From DATEUP01 sp035283065 (GTDB lineage: Archaea; Thermoplasmatota; DTKX01; DATEUP01), in assembly GCA_035283065.1 (NCBI GenBank), contig DATEUP010000242.1, positions 1-16,187 on the forward strand: a stretch of DNA of 16,187 bases, given 5' to 3'. Below the pieces are notes generated by a model. That model was not told where the DNA came from, made no database searches, and saw only the letters and a list, made by a program, of their open reading frames with translations. Made by a program: the position numbers and the translations under genes. Shown here in pieces: positions 1 through 7,391 of this stretch (positions are counted from its first letter, which is position 1; the number at the start of each line of letters is the position of its first letter).

Positions 1-1
1 G

Positions 2-982
2 ATGCGGGCACAGGTCGAGCGCGCGCTCCTGCAAGTCCCCGCGGGGCGCGTGACGACCTACGGGGACATCGCGAGGGCGCTTGGCGACATCAGGGCGGCG
101 CGGGCCGTGGGTGAGGTTCTTTCGACGAACGCCATGCCCGATACCGTTCCCTGCCACCGCGTCGTGATGGCAGACGGGTCGCTCGGCGGGTACGCCTTCG
201 GGGGGCCCGGGGCGAAGGCGAAGCGCCTCCGGCGCGAAGGGGTCGAGGTCCGGGCGGGCGCCGTGGTGGGCCTTGGCACCGTCGCTGTTCGCGAATTTGA
301 TTTGAAGCCCATCTTCAGGGAGTATGCCGAAAGGCAGCGCGCGCTTGCAAGGCGCGTGCGCACGGCGCGGACCGGGGCCCCGCTCGAAATCGCGATTGGC
401 GTTGACGCCTCGTACACGGTCGATGACCGCGAGGCGTTCGCGGCGGCAGTCGCCGTCGAGGCGGCCTCCGGGAAAATCGTTGATCGCGCGGTGGCGAAGT
501 TCCGACCGCCCGTCCCCTATGTTCCCGGGTACTTGGCCTTCCGGGAGCTGCCGGGCATCGTTGCCGCCGTTGGACGACTTAGCGGTAAGGCGCGGAAACG
601 CGCGGCGATCTTGGTCGATGGCCAGGGGATCCTGCACCCGCGGCGCTGCGGCATTGCGTCGATGGCAGGCCTTGAACTTGGCATGCCGGCTGTGGGCGTG
701 GCCAAGCGGCGCCTCCTCGGCGAAGCGGTGGGGAGTCCGAGGCCGATCGGTCCCTTTGAAGCCCGAACGATCGAAGTCGACGGCGAGGGCCGCGGGCTCG
801 AACTTCGCCAGAGAGGCCGCTCCCACGCCCTATTCGTTTCCCCGGGCACAGGCCTCACGGTGCTCGAAGCGGGGCGGCTTGCCGCCGTCCTCACAAGGCC
901 CGGGGACAAGAGCCCGAGGCCGATCGCCCTGGCCGACGAGCTTTCGAGGCGCGCGCGCAGCGCCGCGGCTGCTGCTGCTTGA
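2..982 (+). CDS. O6-alkylguanine-DNA alkyltransferase / endonuclease V fusion protein
   Basis: A two-domain DNA repair protein. Residues about 1-90 form the DNA-binding and active-site domain of methylguanine-DNA methyltransferases: the arginine finger lies in RAVG (R34), a conserved Asn is at 43, and the alkyl-acceptor Cys51 sits in PCHRVV. Residues about 100-315 match endonuclease V, which nicks DNA near deaminated bases such as hypoxanthine: VDASY (D135), PYVPGYLAFRE (Y173, E182), VDGQG with HPR (D206) and GVAK (K235). The final family block normally reads VSPGH, but here it is VSPGT (T283), so the usual active-site His is missing. A bifunctional protein of this architecture is known from Ferroplasma acidarmanus. 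The ATG at base 2 begins directly in the helix-turn-helix part, so the true start may lie outside the window. The gene ends in an alanine run and is convergent with the next gene. Confidence 0.93.
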   Translation: MRAQVERALLQVPAGRVTTYGDIARALGDIRAARAVGEVLSTNAMPDTVPCHRVVMADGSLGGYAFGGPGAKAKRLRREGVEVRAGAVVGLGTVAVREFDLKPIFREYAERQRALARRVRTARTGAPLEIAIGVDASYTVDDREAFAAAVAVEAASGKIVDRAVAKFRPPVPYVPGYLAFRELPGIVAAVGRLSGKARKRAAILVDGQGILHPRRCGIASMAGLELGMPAVGVAKRRLLGEAVGSPRPIGPFEARTIEVDGEGRGLELRQRGRSHALFVSPGTGLTVLEAGRLAAVLTRPGDKSPRPIALADELSRRARSAAAAAA

Positions 983-1012
983 GGAATTCAAGGGGGGGCC
1001 CCGTGGGTCGCC

Positions 1013-1309
1013 CTACCCGGAGAGGATCTCGAGCGTCCCCTTGTGCGAGGGCGAAACTTGGACCTTGCCGCGCCACTGCTTGACCCAACCGTTCGTGATC
1101 CGGATCTTCTGCCCGGCCGTCACCTTCTCGATGTCGCCGTTCCAGAGGGTGATCTCGACGGGGTCGCCCGCCTCGTCAACGCCGACGGCGTTGCAGACGC
1201 GCCCCGCCTTCCCGTACTTCGAAGTGAAGTCCCGGGCGGGCTCCTTCTCCTTCACTTGGAGCTCGAGGCGGTCAACCGGCTGGTTCGGCTTCAGGTCTTT
1301 GACGAGCAT
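1013..1309 (-). CDS. Single-stranded DNA-binding protein, OB fold (Sso SSB-like)
   Basis: A 98-residue single OB-fold protein expected to coat and protect single-stranded DNA. It follows the pattern of crenarchaeal SSB: LKPNQPV near the N terminus (residues 6-12), an aromatic/basic strand, then VGVDEAGDPVEITLW (42-56), GQKIRITNGW (66-75) and a closing strand ending in LEIL. The acidic C-terminal tail of some SSBs is absent. An upstream in-frame ATG at 1339 would add ten residues. I prefer the ATG at 1309 because homologues start near LKP, GAGAAGGG lies just upstream, and a TATA-like box at 1343-1350 would place transcription start at about 1320, below the longer start. It is convergent with the repair fusion gene 31 nt away. 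OB-fold nucleic-acid binding is well supported; preference for ssDNA over RNA is by family analogy. Confidence 0.85.
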   Translation of the reverse strand: MLVKDLKPNQPVDRLELQVKEKEPARDFTSKYGKAGRVCNAVGVDEAGDPVEITLWNGDIEKVTAGQKIRITNGWVKQWRGKVQVSPSHKGTLEILSG

Positions 1310-1341
1310 TGCCCTTCTCAGGGCCGACCGAGGGGGCACCT

Positions 1342-1351
1342 CTAGATAAAC
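1342..1351 (-). promoter_or_regulatory. TATA-like box for the OB-fold gene
   Basis: On the minus strand this reads TTTATCTA within an otherwise very GC-rich stretch. It lies about 35-40 nt upstream of the ATG at 1309, which fits a short leader of about 10-15 nt containing a GAGAAGGG ribosome-binding site. Confidence 0.5.
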
Positions 1352-1431
1352 ATTGGCTGGAGAAGTGCGAAGGGCGGAATCGGCTCCTGGGTATCACCAA
1401 CTGAAGCGTCATACGACGCGCCACAAAGGTC

Positions 1432-1821
1432 TTGGCGGCCCGGGTCCGGATTGTGCCATTGGAGCGGCGCGTAAAGTCCGCGGGCCGAAACATCGCGCTT
1501 GCGCTGACGAGCCTGGCGATCGGCGTCTCGGCCCTCGCGGTTCGGGTGACGATGCTCACAAGCCAGGTCGGGTGCGGAATCGTGCTTGGAGGGACCCTTC
1601 GGTCGCCATTCTCTTCCCTGCCCGGCTGGGCGTTTGACGCGATGGTCTTTACGAGCATGGGACTTGCAATCTCGGCAATGGCTCTCGAAATTCGGAGGAG
1701 GTTTGGGGCCGATCGCACGGGGGGACTCGAGAATTCCTCGATCCGGGTCGCGGTCTTTGGGCCAGCCCTTGGCGCGCTGGCCTTTCTTGCTTTCGCCGTT
1801 CGCCCCGCGATGTGTGCTTGA
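1432..1821 (+). CDS. Hypothetical small membrane protein (three predicted TM segments)
   Basis: I do not recognise this 129-residue protein. It has a basic N terminus and three hydrophobic segments at about residues 20-40, 66-85 and 103-122. Charged linkers lie between them (EIRRRFGADR after the second), consistent with an integral membrane protein. The TTG at 1432 is the longest start; GTG at 1453 or TTG at 1459 would also keep all three segments, and no ribosome-binding site decides between them. It lies divergent to the OB-fold gene and about 90 nt before sucC. The hydrophobic-segment pattern and lack of a better reading frame here argue that it is real, but there is no family match to confirm it. 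Confidence 0.55.
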   Translation: MAARVRIVPLERRVKSAGRNIALALTSLAIGVSALAVRVTMLTSQVGCGIVLGGTLRSPFSSLPGWAFDAMVFTSMGLAISAMALEIRRRFGADRTGGLENSSIRVAVFGPALGALAFLAFAVRPAMCA

Positions 1822-1850
1822 GAGCGCCCTCGGGCTTTGCGCCTGCGCGA

Positions 1851-1860
1851 ACCTAAAATA
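1851..1860 (+). promoter_or_regulatory. TATA-like box for sucCD
   Basis: ACCTAAAATA is an AT-rich island in GC-rich DNA, 50-60 nt upstream of the preferred sucC start. Transcription would begin near 1880-1885. That leaves a short leader carrying a GGTGGAAGG ribosome-binding region at 1891-1899. Confidence 0.5.
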
Positions 1861-1909
1861 GCGCAGCCCCGATGCCGAGACCCCCTCCGGGGTGGAAGGC
1901 GGCGTCCAC

Positions 1910-3013
1910 TTGAATCTCCTCGAATACCGCGGCAAGGAAATCTTCGCGAGGTACGGATTGCGAGTCCCGAAGGGCAAGGTCGTTACATCACCCGAGGAGC
2001 TGGAGGGCGCGCCCTTCCCCGCCGTCCTCAAGGTGCAGATCGGCACCGGCGGGCGCGGCAAGGCTGGCGGCGTGAAGTTCGCGAACAGCCTCGAAGAGGC
2101 CAAGCCCCTCATCCCCCAGCTCATGGCGCTCACGATCAAGGGGTACAAGGTCCGCAAGGTGCTCGTGGCCGAGAAACTCGAGATCGCCCAGGAGGTTTAC
2201 GTTGGAATCGTGCTCGACCGCCTGAACCGGTGCCCGGTCATTCTCGCCACGGCGATGGGCGGCATGGAAGTCGAGGACGTGCCGCCGGACAAGATGTTCA
2301 AGGCGCCCATCGACCCGCTCGTCGGGCTGCGGCCCTACCACCTGCGGGAGATGAGCGCGTTCCTCGCTTTCCCGAAGGACATCGCGGTCCAGATCGAGGG
2401 GATCGTCGAGACGCTCTGGAAGATCTACCGCGAGCTCGACTGCACGCTCATCGAAGTGAACCCGACCGCGATCACGCCGAAGGGCGAGGTCTACTGCGCC
2501 GACGCGAAGGTCGTGATCGACAACGACGCGCTCTTCCGCCACGCCGAGTTCACCCACGAGCCTGAGGACATCCCGCCGCTTGAGGCGAAGGCCAAGGAGG
2601 AAGGGATCGCGTTTGTCCAGCTCGACGGCGACATCGGCGTCATCGCGAACGGCGCGGGGCTCACCATGGCGACCCTCGACATGCTCTCGCGCTTCGGCGG
2701 CCGCCCCGCAATCTTCCTCGACCTCGGGGGCACCGACGACCCCGAGAAGGTGAAGGCCTGCTTCCGCCTGATGGACGAGGCGAAGCCCTCGAAGATCTTC
2801 CTCAACATCTTCGGCGGGATCACGAAGTGCGACACGGTCGCGCAGGGCGTCACGAAGGTCATCGAGGAGGAGAACATCAAGATCCCTCTTGTCGCGCGCA
2901 TCAAGGGGCGCAACGAGGACGCGGCGCGCGAGATCCTTGCGAAGGCGGGCATCGAGGCGGAGACGTCCTTCGAGAAGGCCGCCGAAAAGGTCGTCGCGCT
3001 GAAGGGGGTGTAG
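1910..3013 (+). CDS. sucC: Succinyl-CoA synthetase, beta subunit (ADP/GDP-forming)
   Basis: The nucleotide-binding subunit of the citric-acid-cycle enzyme interconverting succinyl-CoA and succinate with substrate-level phosphorylation. It is 367 residues, close to the family norm. The N terminus NLLEYRGKEIFARYG is the usual ATP-grasp start, followed by K41 and the glycine loop GTGGRGKAGG (45-54), metal-binding IEVNP (181-185) and D198. The ligase domain carries NGAGLTMATLDM (247-258), LDLGG and NIFGGITKCD (299-308). I chose the TTG at 1910 because it places NLLEY at the protein start as in homologues and has a purine-rich GGTGGAAGG upstream. A GTG at 1892 would add six residues. It is followed 2 nt later by sucD, so both subunits are almost certainly co-transcribed. 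Nucleotide specificity cannot be read by eye. Confidence 0.96.
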   Translation: MNLLEYRGKEIFARYGLRVPKGKVVTSPEELEGAPFPAVLKVQIGTGGRGKAGGVKFANSLEEAKPLIPQLMALTIKGYKVRKVLVAEKLEIAQEVYVGIVLDRLNRCPVILATAMGGMEVEDVPPDKMFKAPIDPLVGLRPYHLREMSAFLAFPKDIAVQIEGIVETLWKIYRELDCTLIEVNPTAITPKGEVYCADAKVVIDNDALFRHAEFTHEPEDIPPLEAKAKEEGIAFVQLDGDIGVIANGAGLTMATLDMLSRFGGRPAIFLDLGGTDDPEKVKACFRLMDEAKPSKIFLNIFGGITKCDTVAQGVTKVIEEENIKIPLVARIKGRNEDAAREILAKAGIEAETSFEKAAEKVVALKGV

Positions 3014-3015
3014 GC

Positions 3016-3876
3016 GTGGTTTCGGTCATGAGCCGCACGACCAAGGTCCTCGTCCAGGGGATCACGGGCGCCCAGGGGCAGTTCCACACGCGCGCGATGC
3101 TCGACTACGGCACGAAGGTCGTCGCGGGCGTGACGCCCGGAAAAGGGGGCGAGCACGTCCACGGTGTGCCCGTGTTCAACTCGGTCGCCTCGGCGGTCAA
3201 GAAGACGCGGGCCAACGCGTCCTGCGTCTTTGTCCCGGCGAGGTTCGCGATGGACGCCGTGCTCGAGACCCTCGAGTCCCCGCAGGTCAAGCTCATCTGC
3301 CTGATCACGGAGCACATCCCCGTGCACGACGCCATGCGCATGGTCTCGATCGCGCGGGCGAAGGGCGTGCGCATCGTCGGCCCGAACTGTCCGGGGGTCG
3401 CGGTCCCGGGGGTCGGGAAGATCGGCATCATGCCAGAGACGATCTTCCGCCAGGGGTCCGTGGGGGTCGTGTCCCGCTCGGGGACGCTCACCTACGAGAT
3501 CGTCAACGCGCTCTCGGAGGCCAAGATCGGGCAGTCGACGATCGTGGGGATCGGCGGGGACCCCGTGAGCGGCACGAACTTCCTCGACATGCTCGAGTTC
3601 TTCCAGAAGGACCGGCGCACGGAGTCCGTCGTGCTCGTCGGCGAGATCGGGGGCAACGCGGAGGAGGCGGCCGCCGCGTTCATCAAGAGGCGCGTGAAGA
3701 AGCCCGTCGTGGCCTACATCGCGGGGCGCGTGGCGCCGCCGGGCAAGACCATGGGCCACGCGGGGGCGATCATCTCGGGGAAAAGCGGGACGGCCGCCTC
3801 GAAGATCCAGGCGCTCGAGGCCGTCGGCGTGAAGGTCGCCGACCGGCCGGGCGCGGTGCCGGAGCTGTTGCCCTAA
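3016..3876 (+). CDS. sucD: Succinyl-CoA synthetase, alpha subunit
   Basis: The catalytic subunit that binds CoA and carries the phosphohistidine intermediate. Counting from the ATG at 3028, the CoA-binding Rossmann start is VLVQGITGAQGQFHT (7-21). It is followed by VGPNCPGV (117-124), SRSGTLTYE (149-157), GIGGDPVSGTNFLDML (174-189) and GHAGAIISG, where H244 is the phosphorylated active-site His. The GTG at 3016 has a strong GGGGGTG ribosome-binding site 5 nt upstream, at the very end of sucC. The ATG at 3028 better matches the usual protein start. The two choices differ by four residues. It forms an operon with sucC (2-nt gap) and is convergent with the RDD gene 12 nt downstream. Confidence 0.96.
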   Translation: MVSVMSRTTKVLVQGITGAQGQFHTRAMLDYGTKVVAGVTPGKGGEHVHGVPVFNSVASAVKKTRANASCVFVPARFAMDAVLETLESPQVKLICLITEHIPVHDAMRMVSIARAKGVRIVGPNCPGVAVPGVGKIGIMPETIFRQGSVGVVSRSGTLTYEIVNALSEAKIGQSTIVGIGGDPVSGTNFLDMLEFFQKDRRTESVVLVGEIGGNAEEAAAAFIKRRVKKPVVAYIAGRVAPPGKTMGHAGAIISGKSGTAASKIQALEAVGVKVADRPGAVPELLP

Positions 3877-3888
3877 TTCGGACGCGCC

Positions 3889-4560
3889 CTACCGGGCAGG
3901 GCGAGCCCCGACCTCCACGAGCGCACGTTTGCGGACCACGTAGGTTCCGACCAACCGGTCGGCAGCCCCCTGCCCGCCCTTTCGGATCAAGATCCATTGG
4001 ACGAGCGCCATTCCAACGAGGACGCCGAAGAGCCAAAGAAAAACCTCAAGCGCGCGCGCCGCCCCCTGCCGGGCCCTGATTGGCTCGAGCTTCGCGTCGA
4101 CCAGCGCAAGTCCCAACACGTGTTTGCCGACCGTCCCGCCGACGAAGGCTTCCTGCAGGGCATAGTACGCGTACGCCCACACGTACACGCCAGCAACGAG
4201 GAGGGCGAAGAGCCACGTTTCGAATCGCCCTGCAAGGAGCAAGGCGACCACCACGGCATTCCACGACCCGTACATGAGGAGCAAGTCAATGGCGGACGCG
4301 CCCCACCGGTAGGGAGAGGCAAGGCGCCCGAGCGTCTGCGCGATGGGCGGCGGAGGGTAGGGGAAGTAGGCGAGCGGGGGGCTGTACAGGGGCGCGGGTG
4401 GAGGGAAGGGCAAGGCAACGGTGACCCCGGGCCAGTTGGGAGCCGGCATGGGAGTTGGTGCCGCGGCGGGAGGACCTGCGATCACGGTGCCGCAGCGCAG
4501 GCACCTCTCGACGAGAGGGCCGTTGATCGTCCCACATTGCGGGCAGGGCGGGGGCAGCAA
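3889..4560 (-). CDS. Zinc-ribbon RDD-family membrane protein
   Basis: A 223-residue protein. It has an N-terminal zinc ribbon (Cys 6, 9, 20, 23 as CPQC and CLRC), a proline-rich linker (about 30-75) and a C-terminal RDD domain. The RDD domain shows an ID motif in the first helix (D92), GGTVGKHVLGL (141-151) and the closing QGAADRLVGTYVV (197-209). Membrane segments lie at about 88-110, 115-136 and 171-192. RDD proteins are integral membrane proteins; some have been linked to ion transport, but no specific role can be assigned here. The start is TTG at 4560. It has no obvious ribosome-binding site but lies 28 nt from a TTTTTTAT box, so the mRNA may be leaderless. A second protein of the same architecture lies just upstream. 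Confidence 0.88.
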   Translation of the reverse strand: MLPPPCPQCGTINGPLVERCLRCGTVIAGPPAAAPTPMPAPNWPGVTVALPFPPPAPLYSPPLAYFPYPPPPIAQTLGRLASPYRWGASAIDLLLMYGSWNAVVVALLLAGRFETWLFALLVAGVYVWAYAYYALQEAFVGGTVGKHVLGLALVDAKLEPIRARQGAARALEVFLWLFGVLVGMALVQWILIRKGGQGAADRLVGTYVVRKRALVEVGARPAR

Positions 4561-4583
4561 CGGCTGGCCCTTCGGAGCCTCGG

Positions 4584-4593
4584 CATAAAAAAG
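4584..4593 (-). promoter_or_regulatory. TATA box, probable leaderless promoter of the RDD gene
   Basis: The minus strand reads CTTTTTTATG, the clearest AT-rich element in this intergenic stretch. Its centre is about 28 nt upstream of the TTG at 4560, the normal archaeal spacing from TATA to transcription start. The transcript would therefore begin at or next to the start codon. Confidence 0.55.
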
Positions 4594-4725
4594 GCTCGCG
4601 GTGGGGATGCTAGAGCTTTCATGAGGGTCGGGGGCTTCGACGGCCTTTCCGCCATGTGTGGGGGCTCGGCCGCTCAGGAGTCCCGCGAGCCGCGCAAGAC
4701 GAGGCCCGCGGGCGCCCTCGGCTGC

Positions 4726-4965
4726 TTACTTTCGCACCGCGCGCACCGTGAGCAACCCGTCTTCCTCGCGCGGCCGCTCGTAGGAGAACCCGTGCTTCGC
4801 GAGGATCGCGAGCACGAAGCTGATCTCGCCCTCGGACGTGATGATGATGCGCTGCCCTTCGCGCGTCCTCCAGATCTTCGTCTCGATGAGCTTGGAGGCC
4901 TCGGCCTGCTTCATGCGCTCCAAGTCGATCTTGATCACGTCGCTGCCGCCTTCCGATTCGCCCAT
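4726..4965 (-). CDS. Conserved-looking small protein of unknown function (79 aa)
   Basis: I do not recognise a family. The protein is soluble, highly charged and has mixed helix/strand character. It reads VIKIDLERMKQAEASKLIE (a likely amphipathic helix), then KIWRTREGQRIIITSEGEI (likely strand-turn-strand), then a second helix and a basic C terminus. There are no cysteines or membrane segments. The ATG at 4965 has GGAGAG 7 nt upstream, a good ribosome-binding site, which supports a real gene. It lies between two zinc-ribbon RDD genes on the same strand (117-nt gap before, 165-nt gap after), so a shared role is possible but unproven. Confidence 0.75.
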   Translation of the reverse strand: MGESEGGSDVIKIDLERMKQAEASKLIETKIWRTREGQRIIITSEGEISFVLAILAKHGFSYERPREEDGLLTVRAVRK

Positions 4966-5082
4966 GGGTTTGCTCTCCGCTCAGGTCACTCTTTGGGACG
5001 CAAAGACGCCGGACTGCGCGCCGCCCCTACCACGCGCCGACCACCTGTCGTGAAAAGAAAGCCCCCCAAAGGACGCCCGCCT

Positions 5083-5883
5083 TCATCCCTGCACCCGCAC
5101 AACGGTCGTGTGCGCCCACCGGTCCCCGAGCGTCTGGCCTTGCTCGAGGGCCCACAGGAAATCGAGGATCGCCGGGACGACCAGCGGGTAGAGGAGGATC
5201 CCAAACGCGCGCCACTGCGCCTGCTCCATGCCGAGCGGGCCCGCGTCCTCGCGGACGACCTTGAGGCCGAAGAGCATCTTGCCGATCGTCTGGCCCGAGG
5301 AGCCTTCCATGAGGAGCATGTAGAGCGCGAGGACAATCGCGCCGCTCCACCAGAACAGGATCGTGCCGAGGAAGAGGAGCGACACCCACAAGAAGGCGAG
5401 GATCCACGAGACAAAACCGCAGATTACCGCATCGACCAAGAAGGCCATGAGGCGCATGGGGAAGGCGTCCTTGGCCATCTGCCGCAGGGCGGCGGCCTGT
5501 GGCGAGGGCGCCGGCGGGGCGGGCCCGAAGATTCCCGAGATCGGTGAGGGCGCGCCCTGCGGGGGGGGCGCGGCCCCCGCTGTCGGCGGTGCGGCCGCAA
5601 GGGGCGGCGCCTGGGGCGGCTGCTGATAGGGGCCTGGGTAGGGCGGCGGTGAGGGCATCGGCGCCGGCGGCGGCTGGGGCGCCGCGGGAGGCGGCGACGG
5701 CTGCACCGGCGCCCCACCGACCATGGGGGTCGGCAGCGGCGAGGGGCCTGCGACCGACGGCATCGGCAGCGGGGAGGCCGAGGCCGCCACCTTCATCGCA
5801 CCGAGGGACGCGCCGCAGTTTGCGCAGAAGGCGGCTTCCGGCGAGGCGACGGCCCGGCAATTTGGGCACTGAACCGCCGCCAC
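5083..5883 (-). CDS. Zinc-ribbon, proline-rich RDD-family membrane protein
   Basis: From the GTG at 5883 the protein is 266 residues. It has a zinc ribbon with Cys 6, 9, 20, 23 (CPNC and CANC), a long Pro/Ala-rich linker (about 35-130), then an RDD domain. The RDD domain has MRLMAFLVDAVI (143-154, Arg and Asp of the family), GQTIGKMLFGLKVV (197-210) and the closing GDRWAHTTVV (253-262). Membrane segments lie at about 145-170, 172-192 and 226-246. An ATG at 6000 would add 39 residues of unlike, low-complexity sequence. The GTG is preferred because it places the four cysteines exactly as in the neighbouring RDD protein and sits about 30 nt from a TATA-like box. It is divergent from gdhA. The role is unknown; an accessory membrane channel or transporter is only a guess. 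Confidence 0.88.
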   Translation of the reverse strand: MAAVQCPNCRAVASPEAAFCANCGASLGAMKVAASASPLPMPSVAGPSPLPTPMVGGAPVQPSPPPAAPQPPPAPMPSPPPYPGPYQQPPQAPPLAAAPPTAGAAPPPQGAPSPISGIFGPAPPAPSPQAAALRQMAKDAFPMRLMAFLVDAVICGFVSWILAFLWVSLLFLGTILFWWSGAIVLALYMLLMEGSSGQTIGKMLFGLKVVREDAGPLGMEQAQWRAFGILLYPLVVPAILDFLWALEQGQTLGDRWAHTTVVRVQG

Positions 5884-5907
5884 GGTCTCCGCAAAGGCAC
5901 TCGCGGC

Positions 5908-5920
5908 GTAGAAATAGTTT
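5908..5920 (-). promoter_or_regulatory. TATA-like box for the proline-rich RDD gene
   Basis: AAACTATTTCTAC on the minus strand is an AT-rich island centred about 30 nt upstream of the GTG at 5883. It supports that start and a very short or absent leader. Confidence 0.4.
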
Positions 5921-6016
5921 CGCGGGCGCCCTGGCTCGCATGGATCGGCCGCCAACCCGCGCGCGCACGCGCCGCGGAATGGAGACCTTAGCATCGACAA
6001 GAAAAGCGGGAATCTG

Positions 6017-6030
6017 TTTCAAATACTCTT
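6017..6030 (+). promoter_or_regulatory. TATA-like box for gdhA
   Basis: TTTCAAATACTCTT is AT-rich in GC-rich surroundings, about 75-80 nt before the preferred gdhA start. It predicts transcription from about 6048 and a leader of about 50 nt, which includes GGGAGG (6057-6062) and GGTGA (6092-6096). It forms a divergent promoter region with the RDD gene. Confidence 0.4.
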
Positions 6031-6100
6031 CCCGGGTTTCCTCGCTACCCGCTTCCGGGAGGCCTTCGAAACCCCCTGTATGCGGTACCGTGGTGAACCG

Positions 6101-7372
6101 ATGGTTACATCGATGGAAAAGCCCCAGCCGAAGATCAACCCGTTTGAGAACGCGCAGAAGATGCTCGACGAGGCGGCGGGCCTTCTTAAGCTCGAGCGCT
6201 CGATCCACGAATTCCTGCGATGGCCCCAGCGCGAACTCCACGTGTCCTTCCCCGTCCAGATGGACGACGGGTCGTGGAGGATGTTCAAGGGGTACCGCGT
6301 GCAGCACTCCTTCGCGCGGGGCCCCGCCAAGGGCGGGATCCGCTACCACCCGGACGTCAACATCGACGAGGTTCGGGCGCTCGCCTTCTGGATGACCATG
6401 AAGTGCGCGACCGTCGGGATCCCCTACGGCGGCGGAAAAGGCGGCGTCATCATCGACCCGAAGAAGCACTCGACGAAGGAGCTCGAGCGGGTCACGCGCC
6501 GCTTTACCTTTGAGATTGCGCCGATCATCGGCCCGGACAAGGACATCCCTGCGCCCGACGTCTACACGAACTCGCAGACCATGGCGTGGATCGTCGACAC
6601 ATACTCGGCGCTCCAAGGCCACCTCGTGACGGGGGTCACGACGGGCAAGCCCCTGGCGCTCGGGGGCTCGCTCGGTCGGGATAAGGCGACCGCGCGAGGC
6701 GGTACCTTCGTCACGAGGGAGGCCGCAAAGGCGCTCGGGCTCAGCACCAAAGGCGCGACGGTCGCGATCCAGGGCTACGGCAACGCCGGCGCGGTCGCCG
6801 CGGAGCTCCTAACGGCGATGGGCGCAAAGGTCGTCGCCGTCAACGACTCGCAGGGCGGCGCGTGGAACGAAAAGGGCCTCGACATCAAGGCCCTCGACGC
6901 GCACAAGGCGAAGAAGGGCACCGTGAAGGGGTTCCCGGGCTCGAAGGACATCAAGCGCGACGACCTCTTCGCGCTCAAGGTGGACATCCTGGTGCCCGCC
7001 GCGCTCGAAAACCAGATCACGAAGGAGAACGCGCACCTCGTGAAGGCGAAGATCCTGCTCGAGCTTGCCAACGGGCCGACGACCCCCGAGGCCGACGAGA
7101 TCCTCCACAAGGCGGGCGTGACGATCCTGCCCGACATCCTCGCCAACGCGGGCGGCGTGACCGTCTCGTATTTCGAGTGGGTCCAGAACCTCGCGAACTA
7201 CTTCTGGAGCGAGGACGAGGTCAACAAGCGGCTCGACCAGATCATGACTCGGGCGTTTGCCGACGTGCACCGCGAGGCGACCGCCCGCAAGATCAACCAC
7301 CGGAAGGCGGCCTACGTCGTGGCCGTGGCACGGGTCGCGGAAGCCGTGAAGCTGCGCGGCTTTTTCCCCTAA
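6101..7372 (+). CDS. gdhA: Glutamate dehydrogenase
   Basis: Catalyses reversible oxidative deamination of glutamate to 2-oxoglutarate and ammonia, linking nitrogen and carbon metabolism. The 423-residue length fits hexameric archaeal and bacterial enzymes. Visible sites are GPAKGGIRYHP (K77, substrate binding), K101 in WMTMKC, the catalytic GGGKGG (K113), IPAPDV (D153) and the Rossmann loop GYGNAG (225-230). LANGPTTPEAD and LANAGGVTVSYFEW complete the signature. The ATG at 6101 has GGTGA 4 nt upstream. ATGs at 6080 and 6113 are alternatives that change only the disordered N terminus. NAD versus NADP preference is not certain; the strand-two end reads VVAVNDS. Next upstream is succinyl-CoA synthetase, also downstream of 2-oxoglutarate in metabolism, but in a separate transcription unit. 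Confidence 0.97.
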   Translation: MVTSMEKPQPKINPFENAQKMLDEAAGLLKLERSIHEFLRWPQRELHVSFPVQMDDGSWRMFKGYRVQHSFARGPAKGGIRYHPDVNIDEVRALAFWMTMKCATVGIPYGGGKGGVIIDPKKHSTKELERVTRRFTFEIAPIIGPDKDIPAPDVYTNSQTMAWIVDTYSALQGHLVTGVTTGKPLALGGSLGRDKATARGGTFVTREAAKALGLSTKGATVAIQGYGNAGAVAAELLTAMGAKVVAVNDSQGGAWNEKGLDIKALDAHKAKKGTVKGFPGSKDIKRDDLFALKVDILVPAALENQITKENAHLVKAKILLELANGPTTPEADEILHKAGVTILPDILANAGGVTVSYFEWVQNLANYFWSEDEVNKRLDQIMTRAFADVHREATARKINHRKAAYVVAVARVAEAVKLRGFFP

Positions 7373-7391
7373 AGGGACGCCAGCGATCCCT

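Noticed and set aside
1342..2157. Minus-strand open frame of 271 codons over the orphan membrane gene and sucC start
   Set aside because: Overlaps certain sucC coding sequence and lacks any hydrophobic or motif pattern.
3997..5547. Plus-strand open frame of 516 codons
   Set aside because: Antisense to three supported minus-strand genes; composition dominated by Arg, Glu and Pro, typical of GC-rich shadows.
5027..6622. Minus-strand open frame of 531 codons across the RDD gene and gdhA
   Set aside because: Low-complexity Arg/Asp/Pro-rich translation antisense to gdhA and out of frame with the RDD gene; no domain.
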